This document shows positions 41,082-53,201 of a DNA stretch of 64,000 bases, in pieces (position 1 is the stretch's first letter; every line of letters starts with the position of its first letter). The position numbers and the translations under genes were made by a program. The notes beneath the pieces were generated by a model, which worked only from the letters and a program-made list of their open reading frames with translations, did not search any database and was not told the DNA's origin. Source of the DNA: Tetradesmus obliquus. Its lineage: Eukaryota; Chlorophyta; Chlorophyceae; Sphaeropleales; Scenedesmaceae. Location: positions 3,906,001 through 3,970,000 of the forward strand of contig CP126193.1 of the NCBI GenBank assembly GCA_030272155.1. Direction: 5' to 3'.

Positions 41082-42397
41082 GTGGCCGTGCGCATCATAG
41101 CGCCACAGCTGCTCCTATTGGCCTGAGTCTTTTGGCTAGTTGTTGCTGTGTTGCACTGAACGTCAACTCATTGGATGGAGTCATGTGCCATGATGCAGCT
41201 GCACCACAGCTCTGCAGCTGGACGCGATTAACAGCACAGTTGTGGCAAGGCAGCAAGTGGCAGGCACTAAGGGCGCATGGATCGCGTTGAAACAGAACTT
41301 TGAAAGACTGCAGGTTTTGAACCTCGCTCCCTGATCCTCCACGCATGCTGGCCCAAAGTAACATACCCAGTAGTGCCTGATCCGGAGGGATGCTGCTGTC
41401 GCTGCTGCTGCTGCTACTGCCTTGTTGTGTGCTGCAGAGTTGCCGCAGGGGCAGATGGCTACTCTTTGGGCCAGTGGTCAGTGGCAGCAGCCCTTTCAGC
41501 TGCTGCAGCAGGGCGGTGGGCAGGTGCTGCTGCAGGGCCTGACACTTACGTTGCACTGCGGCAGCCTGGACAGGCCGCTACAATTGGGACATGGCATGGC
41601 AGCAGGCGACCTGATTGCCATCCTGCAGCCGTCTTTAGGTAAGTGGCTGACCAACTGGCATGGCGGTGCTGCTGTGCAGATTAATCAATAGCATGGCCTG
41701 TAACGTGTCCTTTTGCTGCTAATGTCAGCTCAACTGACAAGGGCTGGGGGCAATGCATGACTGACATTCCAATGCCAGTTGGTAGGCATTCGACTCCATG
41801 CACGATCGTGTGTCAGCTGTGGGTTGTGCATCCCTGCACAGTGACCTGCATGTGTGATGATGACCAGCTGCTGCACCTCCCTGCTGTGCTGCGCTTGCAT
41901 CTGCAGGCGACGCAGACAATGATGCGCTCATCACCCGCAGGAGCCTCTTCCTGAGCCAGCTGGCGCGCAAGCACCCAGTGCCCTTCTTCCAGTTCCTGGA
42001 CGTCTGCGCAAGGTCAGGGCAGCTGTGTGCAGAGGAGCTGCTGCCATTTGTAGACCTGCTGGTGCATGGAGCTGCTAAGGTTGGCACCAAGGGGCTGGCA
42101 GAGCTGCTCAACAGCCCTGCAGCAACAGCAGCATTGGCATCAGCGCTGTGCAGCACCCTCAAGCTGTGCATGCAGCAGACTAGAGATGCAGTCGGCAGCA
42201 AGGTTGAGGACTCCACTGGCAGTGATGCTGTCCGCGGCTCTTTGGCATGGCCGCAGCTGCTGACGCAAACCCTCAGGGTGCTTAGCAGCGTGCTGCAACC
42301 AGCGTTGCGGGACGCAGCAGCAGCAGCAGCAGCAGCTCCGGCACCAGGAGATCGATCACCTGGCAATGCTGCTGGGGGTCACGCCGGTTCTAGCACG

Positions 42398-42448
<51 letters not shown>

Positions 42449-43234
42449 GACGAGCAGGCCAGGGCCAGCGCAGTGTTCGTCTCAGTGCTGCTGTGCCGTG
42501 GCATTGTCTCGCTGCATGAATCTGCAGCGTGGCTGCCTGCTGACGTGGCGCCTCAGCAGCATGTGGGGCTCACTGGCTACATGTTTGAAGCGCAGTACCT
42601 GCAGGGTGCCCTGCAGGTGTTTGTTGATGTGCACGCCACGCTGCAGCTGTGCTTGCCTGGCCTGTGCGCAGCAACGGCTGGAGGTAGTTGCGACGCACCA
42701 GCAGCAGCAGGAGGAGCAGCAGCAGCAGCAGCAGGTGATTCTCAAGGAGTGGACAACAGCAGCAGCAGCAGCAGCCGCAGCCAGGCTGTGCGCTGGCAGC
42801 ACCTGCTGCGGCTGCCTGAGTCGCGCAAGCTGGCAGCTGCAGCTGCGGCCTTCAGCAGCAGGTGGGACGCAGGTGCCATCGCTGCGTTCCTTCAGCTGCC
42901 ACGTGTTGAGCAGATTGCTCAAAACAGCACCAGAGCAGACTTTCCAGAAGCAGTGAATGCCCACAACGAACAGATGCGGCGTAAGCGGCTGCTGTATCAA
43001 GACGCGCTGGCAATCTGCAGGACGGTGACAGCTGTTGCGCCGCTGCCCGTGGTGTGCAACAACCCCGGTTGTGCTGAGCTGCGTGGTGCATCGGAGGCGG
43101 CAGCTGCACGGCACGTGTGTGCGGGGTGCGGCTGCCGCTACTGCTGCGCTGCATGCCAGGCTGCTGGCTGGAGCAGCCACAAGAAGGGCTGCAGGCGCAT
43201 GGCAGCATGCGGGATGAGGGTGGAGGGCCGGTAG
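40038..43234 (+). CDS. MYND-type zinc-finger protein
   Basis: Probable protein-interaction adaptor; specific role unknown. Exons: 40038-40100 (MESWLQQLAAGRRSLAELF), a short exon starting at 40186 whose donor I cannot fix (candidates after 40230 or 40239), then 40310-40697, 40941-41027, 41438-41638 and 41907-43234 with stop TAG. The last four are in phase and encode 667 residues, so the protein is about 700. The zinc finger is at the C-terminus (about 43056-43196): C-x4-C, then after a 15-residue spacer C-x2-C-x4-C-x3-C-x7-H-x3-C, all ligands present (CAGCGCRYCCAAC, then H and C). The rest is a Leu/Ala-rich, probably helical body without a known domain, interrupted by poly-Ser and poly-Ala runs coded by AGC/GCA repeats. 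MYND proteins with such bodies are numerous in green algae. It is convergent with the cyclase gene. Confidence 0.85.
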
Positions 43235-43366
43235 CCAGCCTGCCATGGTGCTGCCGCGGCAGCTCAGCCAGGAGACAGGCACTACCGTTTATGCGATGGA
43301 ATTGCGTTCTAGCCGAAACCAGCATCAGGCAGCAGCTGCAGCGGGGCCGCAGCGGCAAGTGCAAGG

Positions 43367-43399
<33 letters not shown>

Positions 43400-43542
43400 A
43401 CGGCTGCGACAACATCAGCTGTGCCGTGCACATGCCATGTGTTCTAGTGATCAGCCTGATGCCTGGTGGCCAGGGGGTGGTTCAAGCGCCGCCTGTGGAA
43501 TGTGAGCCTATAGGTGTGTGACCACGTGATGTGCACACACTG

Positions 43543-43642
43543 GTTGGTACCCAACTGGGGTGCAACTGTTGGCACCCAACTGGGGTGCAACTGTTGGTAC
43601 CCAACTGGGGTGTAACTGTTCGTACCCAACTGGGGTGTGCCT
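43543..43642. repeat. 25-bp minisatellite, 4 copies, each with a hairpin
   Basis: Four 25-bp units start at 43543, 43568, 43593 and 43618. The core is GTTGGTACCCAACTGGGGTG; each unit contains GTTGG and CCAAC separated by three bases, so it can fold into a five-pair stem (the last unit has one mismatch). It lies about 310 bases after the MYND stop and before its likely polyadenylation signal, so it is probably transcribed in that 3' UTR. Confidence 0.9.
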
Positions 43643-43680
43643 GTTGGAGGTGTGCAAAGTTCGGCCGTTCCGGGGGACAT

Positions 43681-43685
43681 TGTAA
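43681..43685 (+). terminator. Putative TGTAA polyadenylation signal of the MYND gene
   Basis: TGTAA is the usual green-algal polyadenylation signal. This copy lies about 450 bases after the MYND stop. Another TGTAA falls inside the third minisatellite unit at 43611-43615 and could be used instead. Confidence 0.45.
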
Positions 43686-43755
43686 CAGCTGCCATTCGTA
43701 TGAAGGCTGTCTTTGCGCAGTAGTATGTCGATGAAGCAATATTCTTGCAGCTGTT

Positions 43756-43760
43756 TTACA
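43756..43760 (-). terminator. Putative TGTAA polyadenylation signal of the cyclase gene
   Basis: TTACA on the plus strand is TGTAA on the minus strand, 257 bases beyond the cyclase stop codon. It places the two convergent transcript ends within roughly 100 bases of each other. Confidence 0.45.
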
Positions 43761-43895
43761 TTAAAGGCAGAAGAGTGCTGCCGCAGCTGTCCCTGCAATC
43801 TCACACACTGCGCCAGCAAACCACACCCCAGAACGGCAACAGTGAAGCAGGGGCGTTGCTACAATTGAACAGTGAAGGTGCGGCAGCTGCACAAA

Positions 43896-43956
43896 ACACA
43901 CTATAACACACTATAACACACTAAACACACTATAACACACTATAGACACACTACAT
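43896..43956. repeat. Short imperfect tandem repeat ACACACTATA
   Basis: About five copies of a ten-base motif (CACACTATAA with one shorter and one variant copy) lie just beyond the 3' end of the cyclase coding region, in its presumed 3' UTR. Confidence 0.8.
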
Positions 43957-44016
43957 CATAAGTCCCAGCCACCAGCTGCCTGCACTGCTAATCATCAGTG
44001 GCGCCAGTGCCGCCTC

Positions 44017-44386
44017 CTAGCCAGCACTCCAGCCCTCAAGCATCACTGGCAGCTGCACAGTCGCCCTGCCAACCACACCAGCTCGCTGCACAACGCACTG
44101 CGCTCTGGGCACACCGGCTGCAGCAGCAGCAGGCTGCAGTGCCCTGCCCAGCAGAGCCACAGGGCTCAGGCTGGCTGCTTCTACTAGGCCATGGCTGCCC
44201 CTGAATAGGAAGGAGCCCATTGCACTGAACTGGCACTCCACTGGCACCGAGGGGCCTGAAGTGCTGCTGCTGCTGCTGTCAGCAGGAACAGCAGCAGGAC
44301 TTGCTGTGTCTGAGGGTGGGTGTTGCGCTGCTGCGGGCGAGGATGACTCTTGAGGGTCGTGCTCTCCAGCGGGCGATGCATCTGCA

Positions 44387-44445
<59 letters not shown>

Positions 44446-45243
44446 GGCGGCGGGTGCTGGAGGTAGCCTTGATGGTGCCGCGGGTGCTGGTGAGCTTGCT
44501 GCTGCTGCAGCGGCCGGGCGGGGTGTTACTGAGTGATCCATGTACAGCGGCGATTGCGCAAGGAGTGCACTGATGTTGGCGGGCAGGCTGCGCACTGACT
44601 TCAATGCTGAGCTCATCATGCTGGCCCCATCACCACTCGCCTGCCGCGCTGTACTGCCATCAGCAACGCCAGTGCCACTCTGGACTCTAGGAATGCATCT
44701 GCTGCCGTTGCTGCTGGGACCATAGCTGCTGCCCTGCCACTGCTGCAGCAGCTTGTGTGCCAGCTGTAGGCTGGTGACCAGCTGGCCTCCTTGTGCGATG
44801 GCATCTGCACACCTGTGGGCGTGGTGCACCACTGGCCCTGCATACTCAGCCCTGCGCGTGCAGCGGAACCAAACATTGTGGCACAGGGATCAGCAACATA
44901 GGCATATGCCATATGCGCGGCACCAGAACAGCAGTAGCTCGCTGTCCAAGCTTTGCCCAGTGCAGTGATGCTGCTGTCAATCCAAATCTACGTGCCAGCA
45001 GCAGCAGCAGCAGCGCCAGCCCTGGTGTAAGCTAGGCAGCACGTGCGCTATGAAGTAACGGGCGTACATGACACGCTTACCTGCCTATGCCGCTGATGCT
45101 GGTGCTGCTGGGCGGCCCCTCACACAGCCCCAGCCTCAGGCGCGGCCCCCGCAGCACCAGCCGCCCCCCGCCATCCAGCTGCACGCCACAGCCGGGCAGG
45201 CTCAGCAGCGAAGGTGGGTAGGGCAGGTACAGCGACGCCTCCT

Positions 45244-45316
<73 letters not shown>

Positions 45317-45713
45317 GCTTGTACTGGCACTGCCACAGAGTCAGGCAGCAAGCATGGTATAGCAAGTGCCCTTTGTAGTGACAGTGTGGCAACGAGCAGT
45401 TGTAGTGCATCGAAGCTGCATGCAGCCCAGCAATGGCTGCCTTTTTTGCGTCTGTGGAGAATACCCGGCTTCATGTTGCGCAGCAGACAAGACCAACCAT
45501 AGCTGCTGTGACATCTTTGCAAAGGCCGCAGTAGCACTTCTCACCTGGAGAGTCATGCCCCAGGCTGCTGCTGCTGCCGCACTGCTGAAAGCAGCAGCGT
45601 AGCGCAGCTGGCTAGGCTCTGTGCTGGTGAGGTAGCTGCCTGGGAAGTGACGAGCCAGAAGCTGCAGCATCAAGCGGTGCAGTAGCAGATGCACGGACCT
45701 GCGGATGCAGCAT

Positions 45714-45755
<42 letters not shown>

Positions 45756-48700
45756 TGGCCATCAAAGGCTTGCACAGCAGGCGTAACACACTTGATGGGA
45801 ATGACACAGGTGGGCATGCAGCATTTCTATGTTACGGAAGCAACCCTGCACGCGGATGCCAAGTCTATAGGAAACGGTGCAGCAAGCTGAACACAGCACC
45901 ACGCATGCAGAAGCAGGTAGCACACGCAGTACCGCACAGCCCAAGCCTTAGTGCACAGCAAGTCACCATCAACAGCAACACATTAGCGCACACAATACTC
46001 CAATAGCTGTGACATGCCGAACCCACCCGGCCAGGTGAGGCAGCTGCTGCAGCAAGTCAGCTCCCTCCACAACAACCACAGCAATGCTGACGGAGGCCCG
46101 GCTCGCAGCTACACGCTGCAGCACTGCTTTGCTGGCGTGGCTGCCAGCTGCTGCTGCTGTTTGGTCACAGCCAGCTGCAGCATCTTGATCCTTTCCAACA
46201 CTGCTGCGTGCACCAGCTGCGTAGGATGCTGGCAGTGCTGCCTTTGATGCCTGCCGCTGCTTCTGGCTGCTGCTGCTGCTGACAGCAGCAGAGCTGTGCA
46301 GCCCTGGTGCATCAAACACTGGAGGGTCGAGCAGCCGCCAGTTAAACGGCAAGCTCAGTTCGGAGCCAAATGCTGCCGCCCTGCCAGCGAGTGCTGGGGA
46401 GACAAGCTGGTACAGCCGCACCGTAGGCGGCAGCGCGAGCACTGCTGCTGCTGTGGTGCTGCTGCTGTGTGAGGCGACGCGTGTGTGAGCAAGGGGTGCG
46501 GCAGCAGCTGTGCTGGGCCTGCGCAGGGTGTGCGCGCTTGGTGTTGGTGTCGCGCTGCACAGCAGAAGGCAGGCAGGCACAGCAGCAGCAGCTCAGTAAA
46601 TGCAAGAGGGGTCACTGAGTAAGTGCATACCTCCTGGAGCATGGGACTCGTGCGCTGATCACATAGCTTGGCACGACATGTAGAGCACATACACATGCAC
46701 ATGGTATGTATGCGGGAACTCAACACATACATAGTCAATGCAACCGTGTGTCAGCGCACCTCATGGTCGTGTGTGTTACTCCTGCAGGCACGCCATGTAT
46801 GCCAAACACCTTGCGCAGCGCTGCACGCAAAGTATTCCTGTGATGCTCCTGCTGGCCATCTTTCCTCATGGCAATGCTGCCCTTCCAATTGGGCCCCGCA
46901 TCATGTTGCTGCTGCTGCTCCTGCTGCTGCTGCCTGCTGTGCGTTGTGTGGCTGCTGTGGTGGCCTGAGAAGCCTGCTGGCAGCTCCCTGGAGCTCTGCT
47001 GGCTGAGGTAGCTGCCCAGCATGTAGGGCTGCTCCTCGTCATGCTGCAGCTGCTGCTGCTGGTGCACAGCCGATGCCAGGCTGAAGCCGTTGAATGCAGA
47101 GCCTTGGCTGTTGGGCGTACTGAGAGCCTCATCCGCATGCTGCTCCTGTTCGTGTTCCAGGTACGACTGGTAGCGCTGCACGAGTTGTCTGCCAACCTCT
47201 GAGGTCCACAGCGGAATGCCGGGGCTTGCTGCTGCTGCTGCTGCATGCATCTGTGACGCATCTGCAGCAGCTGCTGGCGTGTAGTGTTGTGCTCCACTGC
47301 TGCTAGGCAGCAGCTCATAGCAGCCCATATCTAGCAGCAGCGGCGGCTCTGACAACACAGGGCCGTGGCTTGAGGTGTCACCCCTGCGTTGTGTGATGTG
47401 GGGGAACACAGAAGCAGTGTGCGATAGCCGGCTAACAACACTGCGCAAGCAGGTGGCTGTGCTCGCTTACATGCAGGAATGCGCGCGTGTATGCATGCCG
47501 CAGTGTGCATGTTGGTCTCTGCCGCTTTGAGGAAAGCTCCATGCGTGCAGATACTATCTGCGCAAGCAGTTAGCAGGCATGTGGTACCAAAAGTGCAACA
47601 GCAGGCACGCCATGCAGCTGCCACGACATGCAACTCTGCTCTCATAAAAGCCCCACAGCAGCGCTACTAGCCTGCTAAACAGACTGCATCACACTCCCAG
47701 GTCACCTGTGTGCTGCCGGCAGCCAGCTGCTGCTGCCAGCCTTGCTGCTGCCGCCATGCAGCGGCTGCTGGCCCTGCAGTGCCTCAGCAGTGGCCCCATC
47801 AAGCAGCACCTGGCCTCCATTGCCAATAGCTGAGACCTCTGCAGTACATAGCAGCCAGACACATACAGATTCCACATAAACAGCAGGTGAGGGGCGCTAC
47901 CTGCAAAGATTCAGCACTGGAGCAGCAGGAATGCAGGAAGCAATAAGGAAGATTGGTCGCTGATATGCAGCAGCCGGACGAGCAGCTGTATGCTCTGTTG
48001 ATGGATGGTGACAAACACTGCAGGAGAGCCAGCGTGCCCACCTTGTGCTGCCTTGTAGACGCTGCTGTTCTTGATGCCGTTGCCCCTGGCAACCACCCCT
48101 GTGGCAATGCCAATGCGCACCCGCAGGCCCCTGAACAGCAGCAGCTGGGAGCTAAGGCTGCCTTGATGCTGCGTGGCAGCGTGCTGCCGGCCTGCTGCGC
48201 TGCTGCCGTCGCTGTGGCTTTCAGCAAGTCCGCGGGGAGCGCCAGCTGCTGCTGCTGCTGCTGCTGTTGTGCTGCCTGCGAAGGGTGGCCAGGCTGTGCT
48301 GGTTGCTGCCTCCAGAGCGTCATGGTAGGACATTGAAGGGTGCCATTGCTGCTCAAGCAGCGCCTGCTGTGCCTGCAGCAGAGGCAGTGCAGGACACGTT
48401 TCAGCCATCGCGCTGTCATTTACAGTGCCAGTGACCAGCAGGAGGCATGACATCCTGCGAACTGATTCTTTGCTGCCCATCCAGCAAGCTGCAGTGTGCT
48501 CAGCATAGTGCACATGCACTCAGCGCTCTGTCTGCAGCTGCTGCCAGCAGTACGGGGTGCAAGGCAAATCCAGCGCCTACCCACAGATCTGCATTTGCTG
48601 CATCATCGCTTGCTTCTAACGCACCTGCAGTGCGAATGCTGCTGCATCGTGTGGGTCGTGGAAGGCCAGGGCGAAGCTGTCTCCCTCCTGCTCAAGCACA

Positions 48701-51700
48701 AATCCAATGTTGTCATCTGCGGCCTGCTTGATGACACTGTTGTGCTGCAGCAGCGCCTGCAAGCAGCAGCAGCAGCAGCAGCGGGCGCCACGTCACTGGC
48801 AGTGAGCTGGACATGTGATTGCCAGGCGGGCCAACATCAACACTCAACTCACCACTAATATGTTGCAGCACCCAACCTCAGCTAAGCACTCCACGCATGT
48901 GAGTGCACTGACATATCATCGAAAAGGGCAAATGAGCATTATCTAAGACAAGCAGTCAGCGCACCTGCCCCATCTCATCAGGGGCCTCATTGGTAAGCCG
49001 GGTATAGTCCTGGATGTCAGTCACCACCACAGACAGCAGCCCATGGCGGGGCGGGCCTATGAGCCGCTTGCGCTGCTGCCAGAGTGCACCTGACAGTCGC
49101 CGTGCATTGCGTGACTGCTTGAAGCGGCTCCACTGCGGACGGGTGCGCAGCGTCATGGCGGCAGCAGCTGCATCAATAGTTTTGCAAAGGGTGGTTGGCA
49201 GTGCAATGATGGCTCTGGTTTGACGGCAGGTGCCAGCATCAGAAGGATTGCGAAGCTTTGCTGGCTGCATGCTGATTATGATGCAGAAGCTGCATTGCAT
49301 CACCAAGAAGTTGACAAAGCATCTTAGAAACCAGCAGCACACACCTGCCATGCGCACAGCAGCACAGCCAGGGTAGGCAGCAGCGTTGCGATAGCAATGC
49401 CCCAGACAGGCACCGTGATGCCTGTCTGGCTCCAGTGGGCTCTGTCTTCCGCGCTGGTGATCGCAGTGCGGCCGCTCATGGGCTCCTGGGGATGCACTGG
49501 GCCTGCAGGGCCAGCAGGGCCACCATTCACAGCAAGCAAAGGCGAAGGAGCTGTACACGGCGGATGCAAACGGCTGCAGTGCAGCAGGTGAAGTGCCAAG
49601 GCTTCACAAGCTGAAGGTGCCAGGGGCAGGCTGCAGTGCCAAAGGCTGTAGTTGTTATAGTTACGCACACCTACTGGAGTAAAGGGCATACATTGAAGAT
49701 GACGCATGTTTGTCTCCTGTCAAATAGATGCACGTAGATGGTGGACAGCACCCGCTCACTTTCACAGATGAAGCCAGCAGGCTTTGCGCAGTCGAAGAAC
49801 CATATGCCTGCCTGGCTGCCTCCTGCGCTGCTGGCATCAGGCGGCAGCGTCTGGTGCAGCACGCGGCCGCACACACTGGTGTCGCTCTCAGGCACATACT
49901 GTAACAAGAGCAGGAAACAGCAGCAACAAACAGCAGCAGCAGCAACAGCACTTGCTTGTTCAGGGAGCAGCAATGGCTCATCAAACAGCATGCACCGTAC
50001 ATGTTCTCACCAGCTGTCGGCTGCCGCACATACACCTCTGCTTCTAGTTGTGGCACGACCACATCGCCGCCACTCCCAGGCTACTACATCCTTAAACTTT
50101 GCCACCCCACCTGGATGCTCCAGATCACATCATGAGCAGACCACACAGAAGGCAGTGCCACCAGCCGCTGCAGCAGCGAGGCATCCACAGCCTGGCCACC
50201 CAACCAGCGCAGCGTCGTCTCTGGTGGTGGCACGTTGGCGCGAGGCGCACGTGCTGGCTGCTGCTGCAGGTTATCTTGCTGTGACGCAGCTGCTGGCTGT
50301 GCTGCTGAGCCGCTGGTATTCGGTGCTGCTGGGTTGTGCAGTGTGTTGTTACCACGTGCGCCCACCCACGCAGACCTGCGACGGGCGAATGTGCAGCAAT
50401 GTTGTAGTTTAGCAGCCGAACAATGCTTGGCGCAGCTGCACAGACTGCTGCTGGTGATGGACTTTGGGAGAAGAGACAGCATTGCCAGGGCAGTAATTAG
50501 TTCACACAGCATCACCTCCAGGGTGCCAGCTGTTGCTGCTGCTGACGTGGCGCCTGGTGCAACTTTCCGCATCAGCAGAGTATGCGGCGCGATGCACACC
50601 ACTCAGCAACAGCAGCAGCCGCGGGCGCATTACCCTCCCTCTCACCGTATGGCGGTCTGTGAGGCCAGCGTGGTGAGCAGCACTTGCTGCGCAGTGTCAA
50701 CCGCCTGCCTGCTGTCCAGCACTGCCAGCCGCCCACCAGCCTGCTGCCTGCAGTACGCATCTGCCTCAGCCCATGTCACGCGCTCCGGGTACACTGTGAG
50801 GTACTTGCCTTGGAAGGGCACTGTCTGCACTGCAGGGCCTGCGGAGTGCAGGGGTTGGGTTGAAATGCAGCAGCACAAGAAAATGCACGTTTAGACCTGC
50901 CTGCTGCAGTCTAGGTTCGTGTGCAGGCAGCAGAGCTCCTGGCAGCTACAAGGCAGCAGCAGTTCTCGCACTGCATTGCTGCGCAAGACCTCGCAAGACC
51001 TCCACAAGACCTCCACACATTGCTGCGTACAGAACAACACATGCCGCTCATGGGCAGCACATGACTATCAGCATGCAGCAGTGGCCAGTGCCGCTCTGGC
51101 CCACACTCACTGAGGATGAGCCCCAGGTGGTGCCAGTCCTGGCTGTCAGTGAAGCACTCCATCTCGCTGTCAGGCACCCAGATGTCAGGCTTGGGCGGGC
51201 CTGCAGGCACCAGGCAGCACAAGCAGCTTGGCATTCCTGCCGGATAGTCTCTGCACAGCGCACACCCTGCCATCCTACATGTGAAAGTGCGTTGACATGG
51301 TCACTGTGCATGCACTGCAGTGGGGCACTGCCCCAGGGGTGCCACCGCCTTTTCAGCATTCATCTAGTGTGCAGTAAGCCCTTTCCTCAAAATTAAACAT
51401 CAGCATGCGTGCAATCCAGCACTTTGCCCTGCACCCACGCACCTGTCCAGCCGTTCTGGCCCATGAAGGGGTCAGCGCGTGCAAAGCAGTTGTGGGGCGC
51501 CTGGCCTGAGCCATTCTTGGAGGCCACAAAGGTCCAAAAGGTGCAGCCGCTGGTGTTGGCGCACAGGCCATCACACTGCCAGGGGTGGTCGATGCCGCTG
51601 GTGAACTGCTGCCTGCATGGATGCATGTGGCAGCAGCACCTCTGGCTTGTCAAGTGATTGGCAGCTACTTACGCTAGTAGTTAATGCTCCAGAGTAAGCA

Positions 51701-53201
51701 TTCACAAACACTGTAGCAGGATTCTGCTAAAACTGAACAGAGCACGATGCGGGACAAACATACAGGCGGCAGATGACATGGCAGTCGCTGGGCTGACTGT
51801 CTACGTAGTAGCCCATATGTCTCAGCCATGTAATGCATGAGCTGCGCAGTAGAGCTGAGCTACAGCTGGCCTGCTGTAGGCAGCTGCTGTGAACACTCAC
51901 AGGTTGGTGCCAGCCACATCAGTGCCAATGGCACACCACCTTGGGCTGCCGCTTGCACTGCCAGGGTCTGCAAGCAGCACAGCAACATGCTGGGTGTCAC
52001 AAATAAAAGAGACTGCAGGTCCCATGGCCAGATAACTGCATGCTGCAGCCACTCATCTACAGTTCTCCACAGTTTCCGCAACATACCAAGGCGCTGCAAG
52101 CCTAATGCATGCTGTACTGGTCATCGAATTTGTTGTGGATGCAGCTGCCTTGCCATGCACAGTATACACTGCTGCCGCAACTGCAGCAGGTATCACCCTC
52201 CACATGATGTCGCTGCCGCCCCGCTGCATGCCTCACCTGCACGGCCAGTTTGCAGCAGTGCATGCGAGGCTGCACCAAACGCATCCCATTGGGCAGCGCC
52301 TTTGAAGCACAGCCACGCCACGGAGTGCAGTTGGAAGCTGCCTGCTGTTGTCACGCTGCTGTTGGTGAGCACTTGCGGCCAGTCAGCACCTGCTGGCAAG
52401 GCTAGTGCTGTGGGCAGGGCAGCTGCTGAGCCGGCCAGCAACTCGCAGCTGCTGCTGTTGGCGCCAGGTGCTGCTGCAGAGGGAAGCTGTGCGCCTGCAG
52501 GCAACCGGAATGTATGGCAAGAATTGTTCAGGGATTGGAGTGCAGTGTTCTTGCTGCAACGTGCTGAGCAGCAGGCAGCCTGCGTGGGCAGAGTGCGTGT
52601 GACGGTCCTGCCCACGCAGAGCGAGCATGAGTGTTTAGCAACAGTGCAAAACGCTTGCCAACAACGTATTGCTGCAGAGGTGCCTAACTAAAACGCCCCA
52701 TTGCTCACCAGTGTCCATGAAGGACCTGAAGGCTGTGCAGGCGGGCTCCGCATCACAAGCAGCGCTGCACAGCCTGGCAGCATGTCCAGCGCTGAGCAGC
52801 TGTGCGCTGCTGCTGTTGCCGACAGCCACATCTCTGATGAGAGACCCAATTAGCTTGTAATCCTCGATGCAGTAGTAAGGGTCGCTGTCTGCAGAACAGA
52901 GCAAAGTAGTCAAGCAAAGCTGCCACCACCAAAGCAGTCACACTGAAAATTGAGCGCCGTGGCGCTCATACCGCTGCGAACTCAGGTTCGTCAAGTAGTT
53001 TTGTAGCTCTATACAAAAGTGTTTCCTGCTTTGTCTGCAGGATCACATGCGCAGGCAGCAGTTGCAACTTCGCAAGGAAGAAATATTACGCTTCGCTCAC
53101 ACACCTTGCCACACCAGATCAACGCCTTGAACGTGGAAAACCAACCAGACATATAGTAACGAAGCTACTTGTAGGGCGCTCCAGTATCTATTCCGCAACA
53201 T
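44017..53201 (-). CDS. Receptor-like class III nucleotide cyclase with PAN and C-type lectin ectodomain
   Basis: Predicted single-pass surface protein that could turn extracellular binding into cAMP or cGMP. Twenty-one exons from 53201 down to 44017 keep phase throughout: 4,854 nt, 1,617 residues, stop TAG. Order: signal peptide (1-26, SALQVASLLYVWLVFHVQG); PAN/apple-like module (about 33-95, DYKLIGSLIRDV, Cys-rich); a second Cys-rich PAN-like module (about 180-276, CDGLCANTSGCTFWTFV); C-type lectin-like domain (about 307-498, VTWAEADAYCRQQAGGRL to KPAGFICE); membrane span (about 528-551, VPVWGIAIATLLPTLAVLLC); cyclase domain 1 (about 625-870) with metal-binding aspartates in VVVTDIQDYTRL (D635) and EGDSFALAF (D678) and FRGLRVRIGIATG; cyclase domain 2 (about 1214-1500) with VVVVEGADLL, lacking both aspartates. 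The usual Asn/Arg pair that stabilises the transition state is not evident. Junctions of exons 9-11 are the least certain. Tandem cyclase domains of this kind are common in Chlamydomonas-like algae. Confidence 0.82.
44388..44444. repeat. (CTG)19 tract coding poly-alanine in the cyclase
   Basis: Nineteen CTG units; on the coding (minus) strand the frame reads GCA, giving an alanine run of about 20 in the C-terminal region of the cyclase (last exon). It lies between the two conserved parts of cyclase domain 2 and is probably an unstructured linker, likely length-variable. Confidence 0.9.
45245..45313. repeat. (CAG)23 tract adjoining a 3' splice site of the cyclase
   Basis: Twenty-three uninterrupted CAG units. 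On the minus strand this is (CTG)23 running straight into the CAG acceptor of cyclase exon 20 (exon starts at 45241 with GAGGCGTCG). The tract stands where a polypyrimidine tract would normally be. Confidence 0.92.
45716..45754. repeat. (CAG)13 tract near the acceptor of cyclase exon 19
   Basis: Thirteen CAG units, which are CTG units on the coding strand, ending about 17 bases before the acceptor of exon 19 (exon starts at 45698). It is intronic and has the same position relative to the splice site as the longer tract at 45245-45313. Confidence 0.85.

Noticed and set aside
43543-43642. CRISPR-like array
   Set aside because: The 25-bp units abut without unique spacers and lie between eukaryotic genes; it is a minisatellite.
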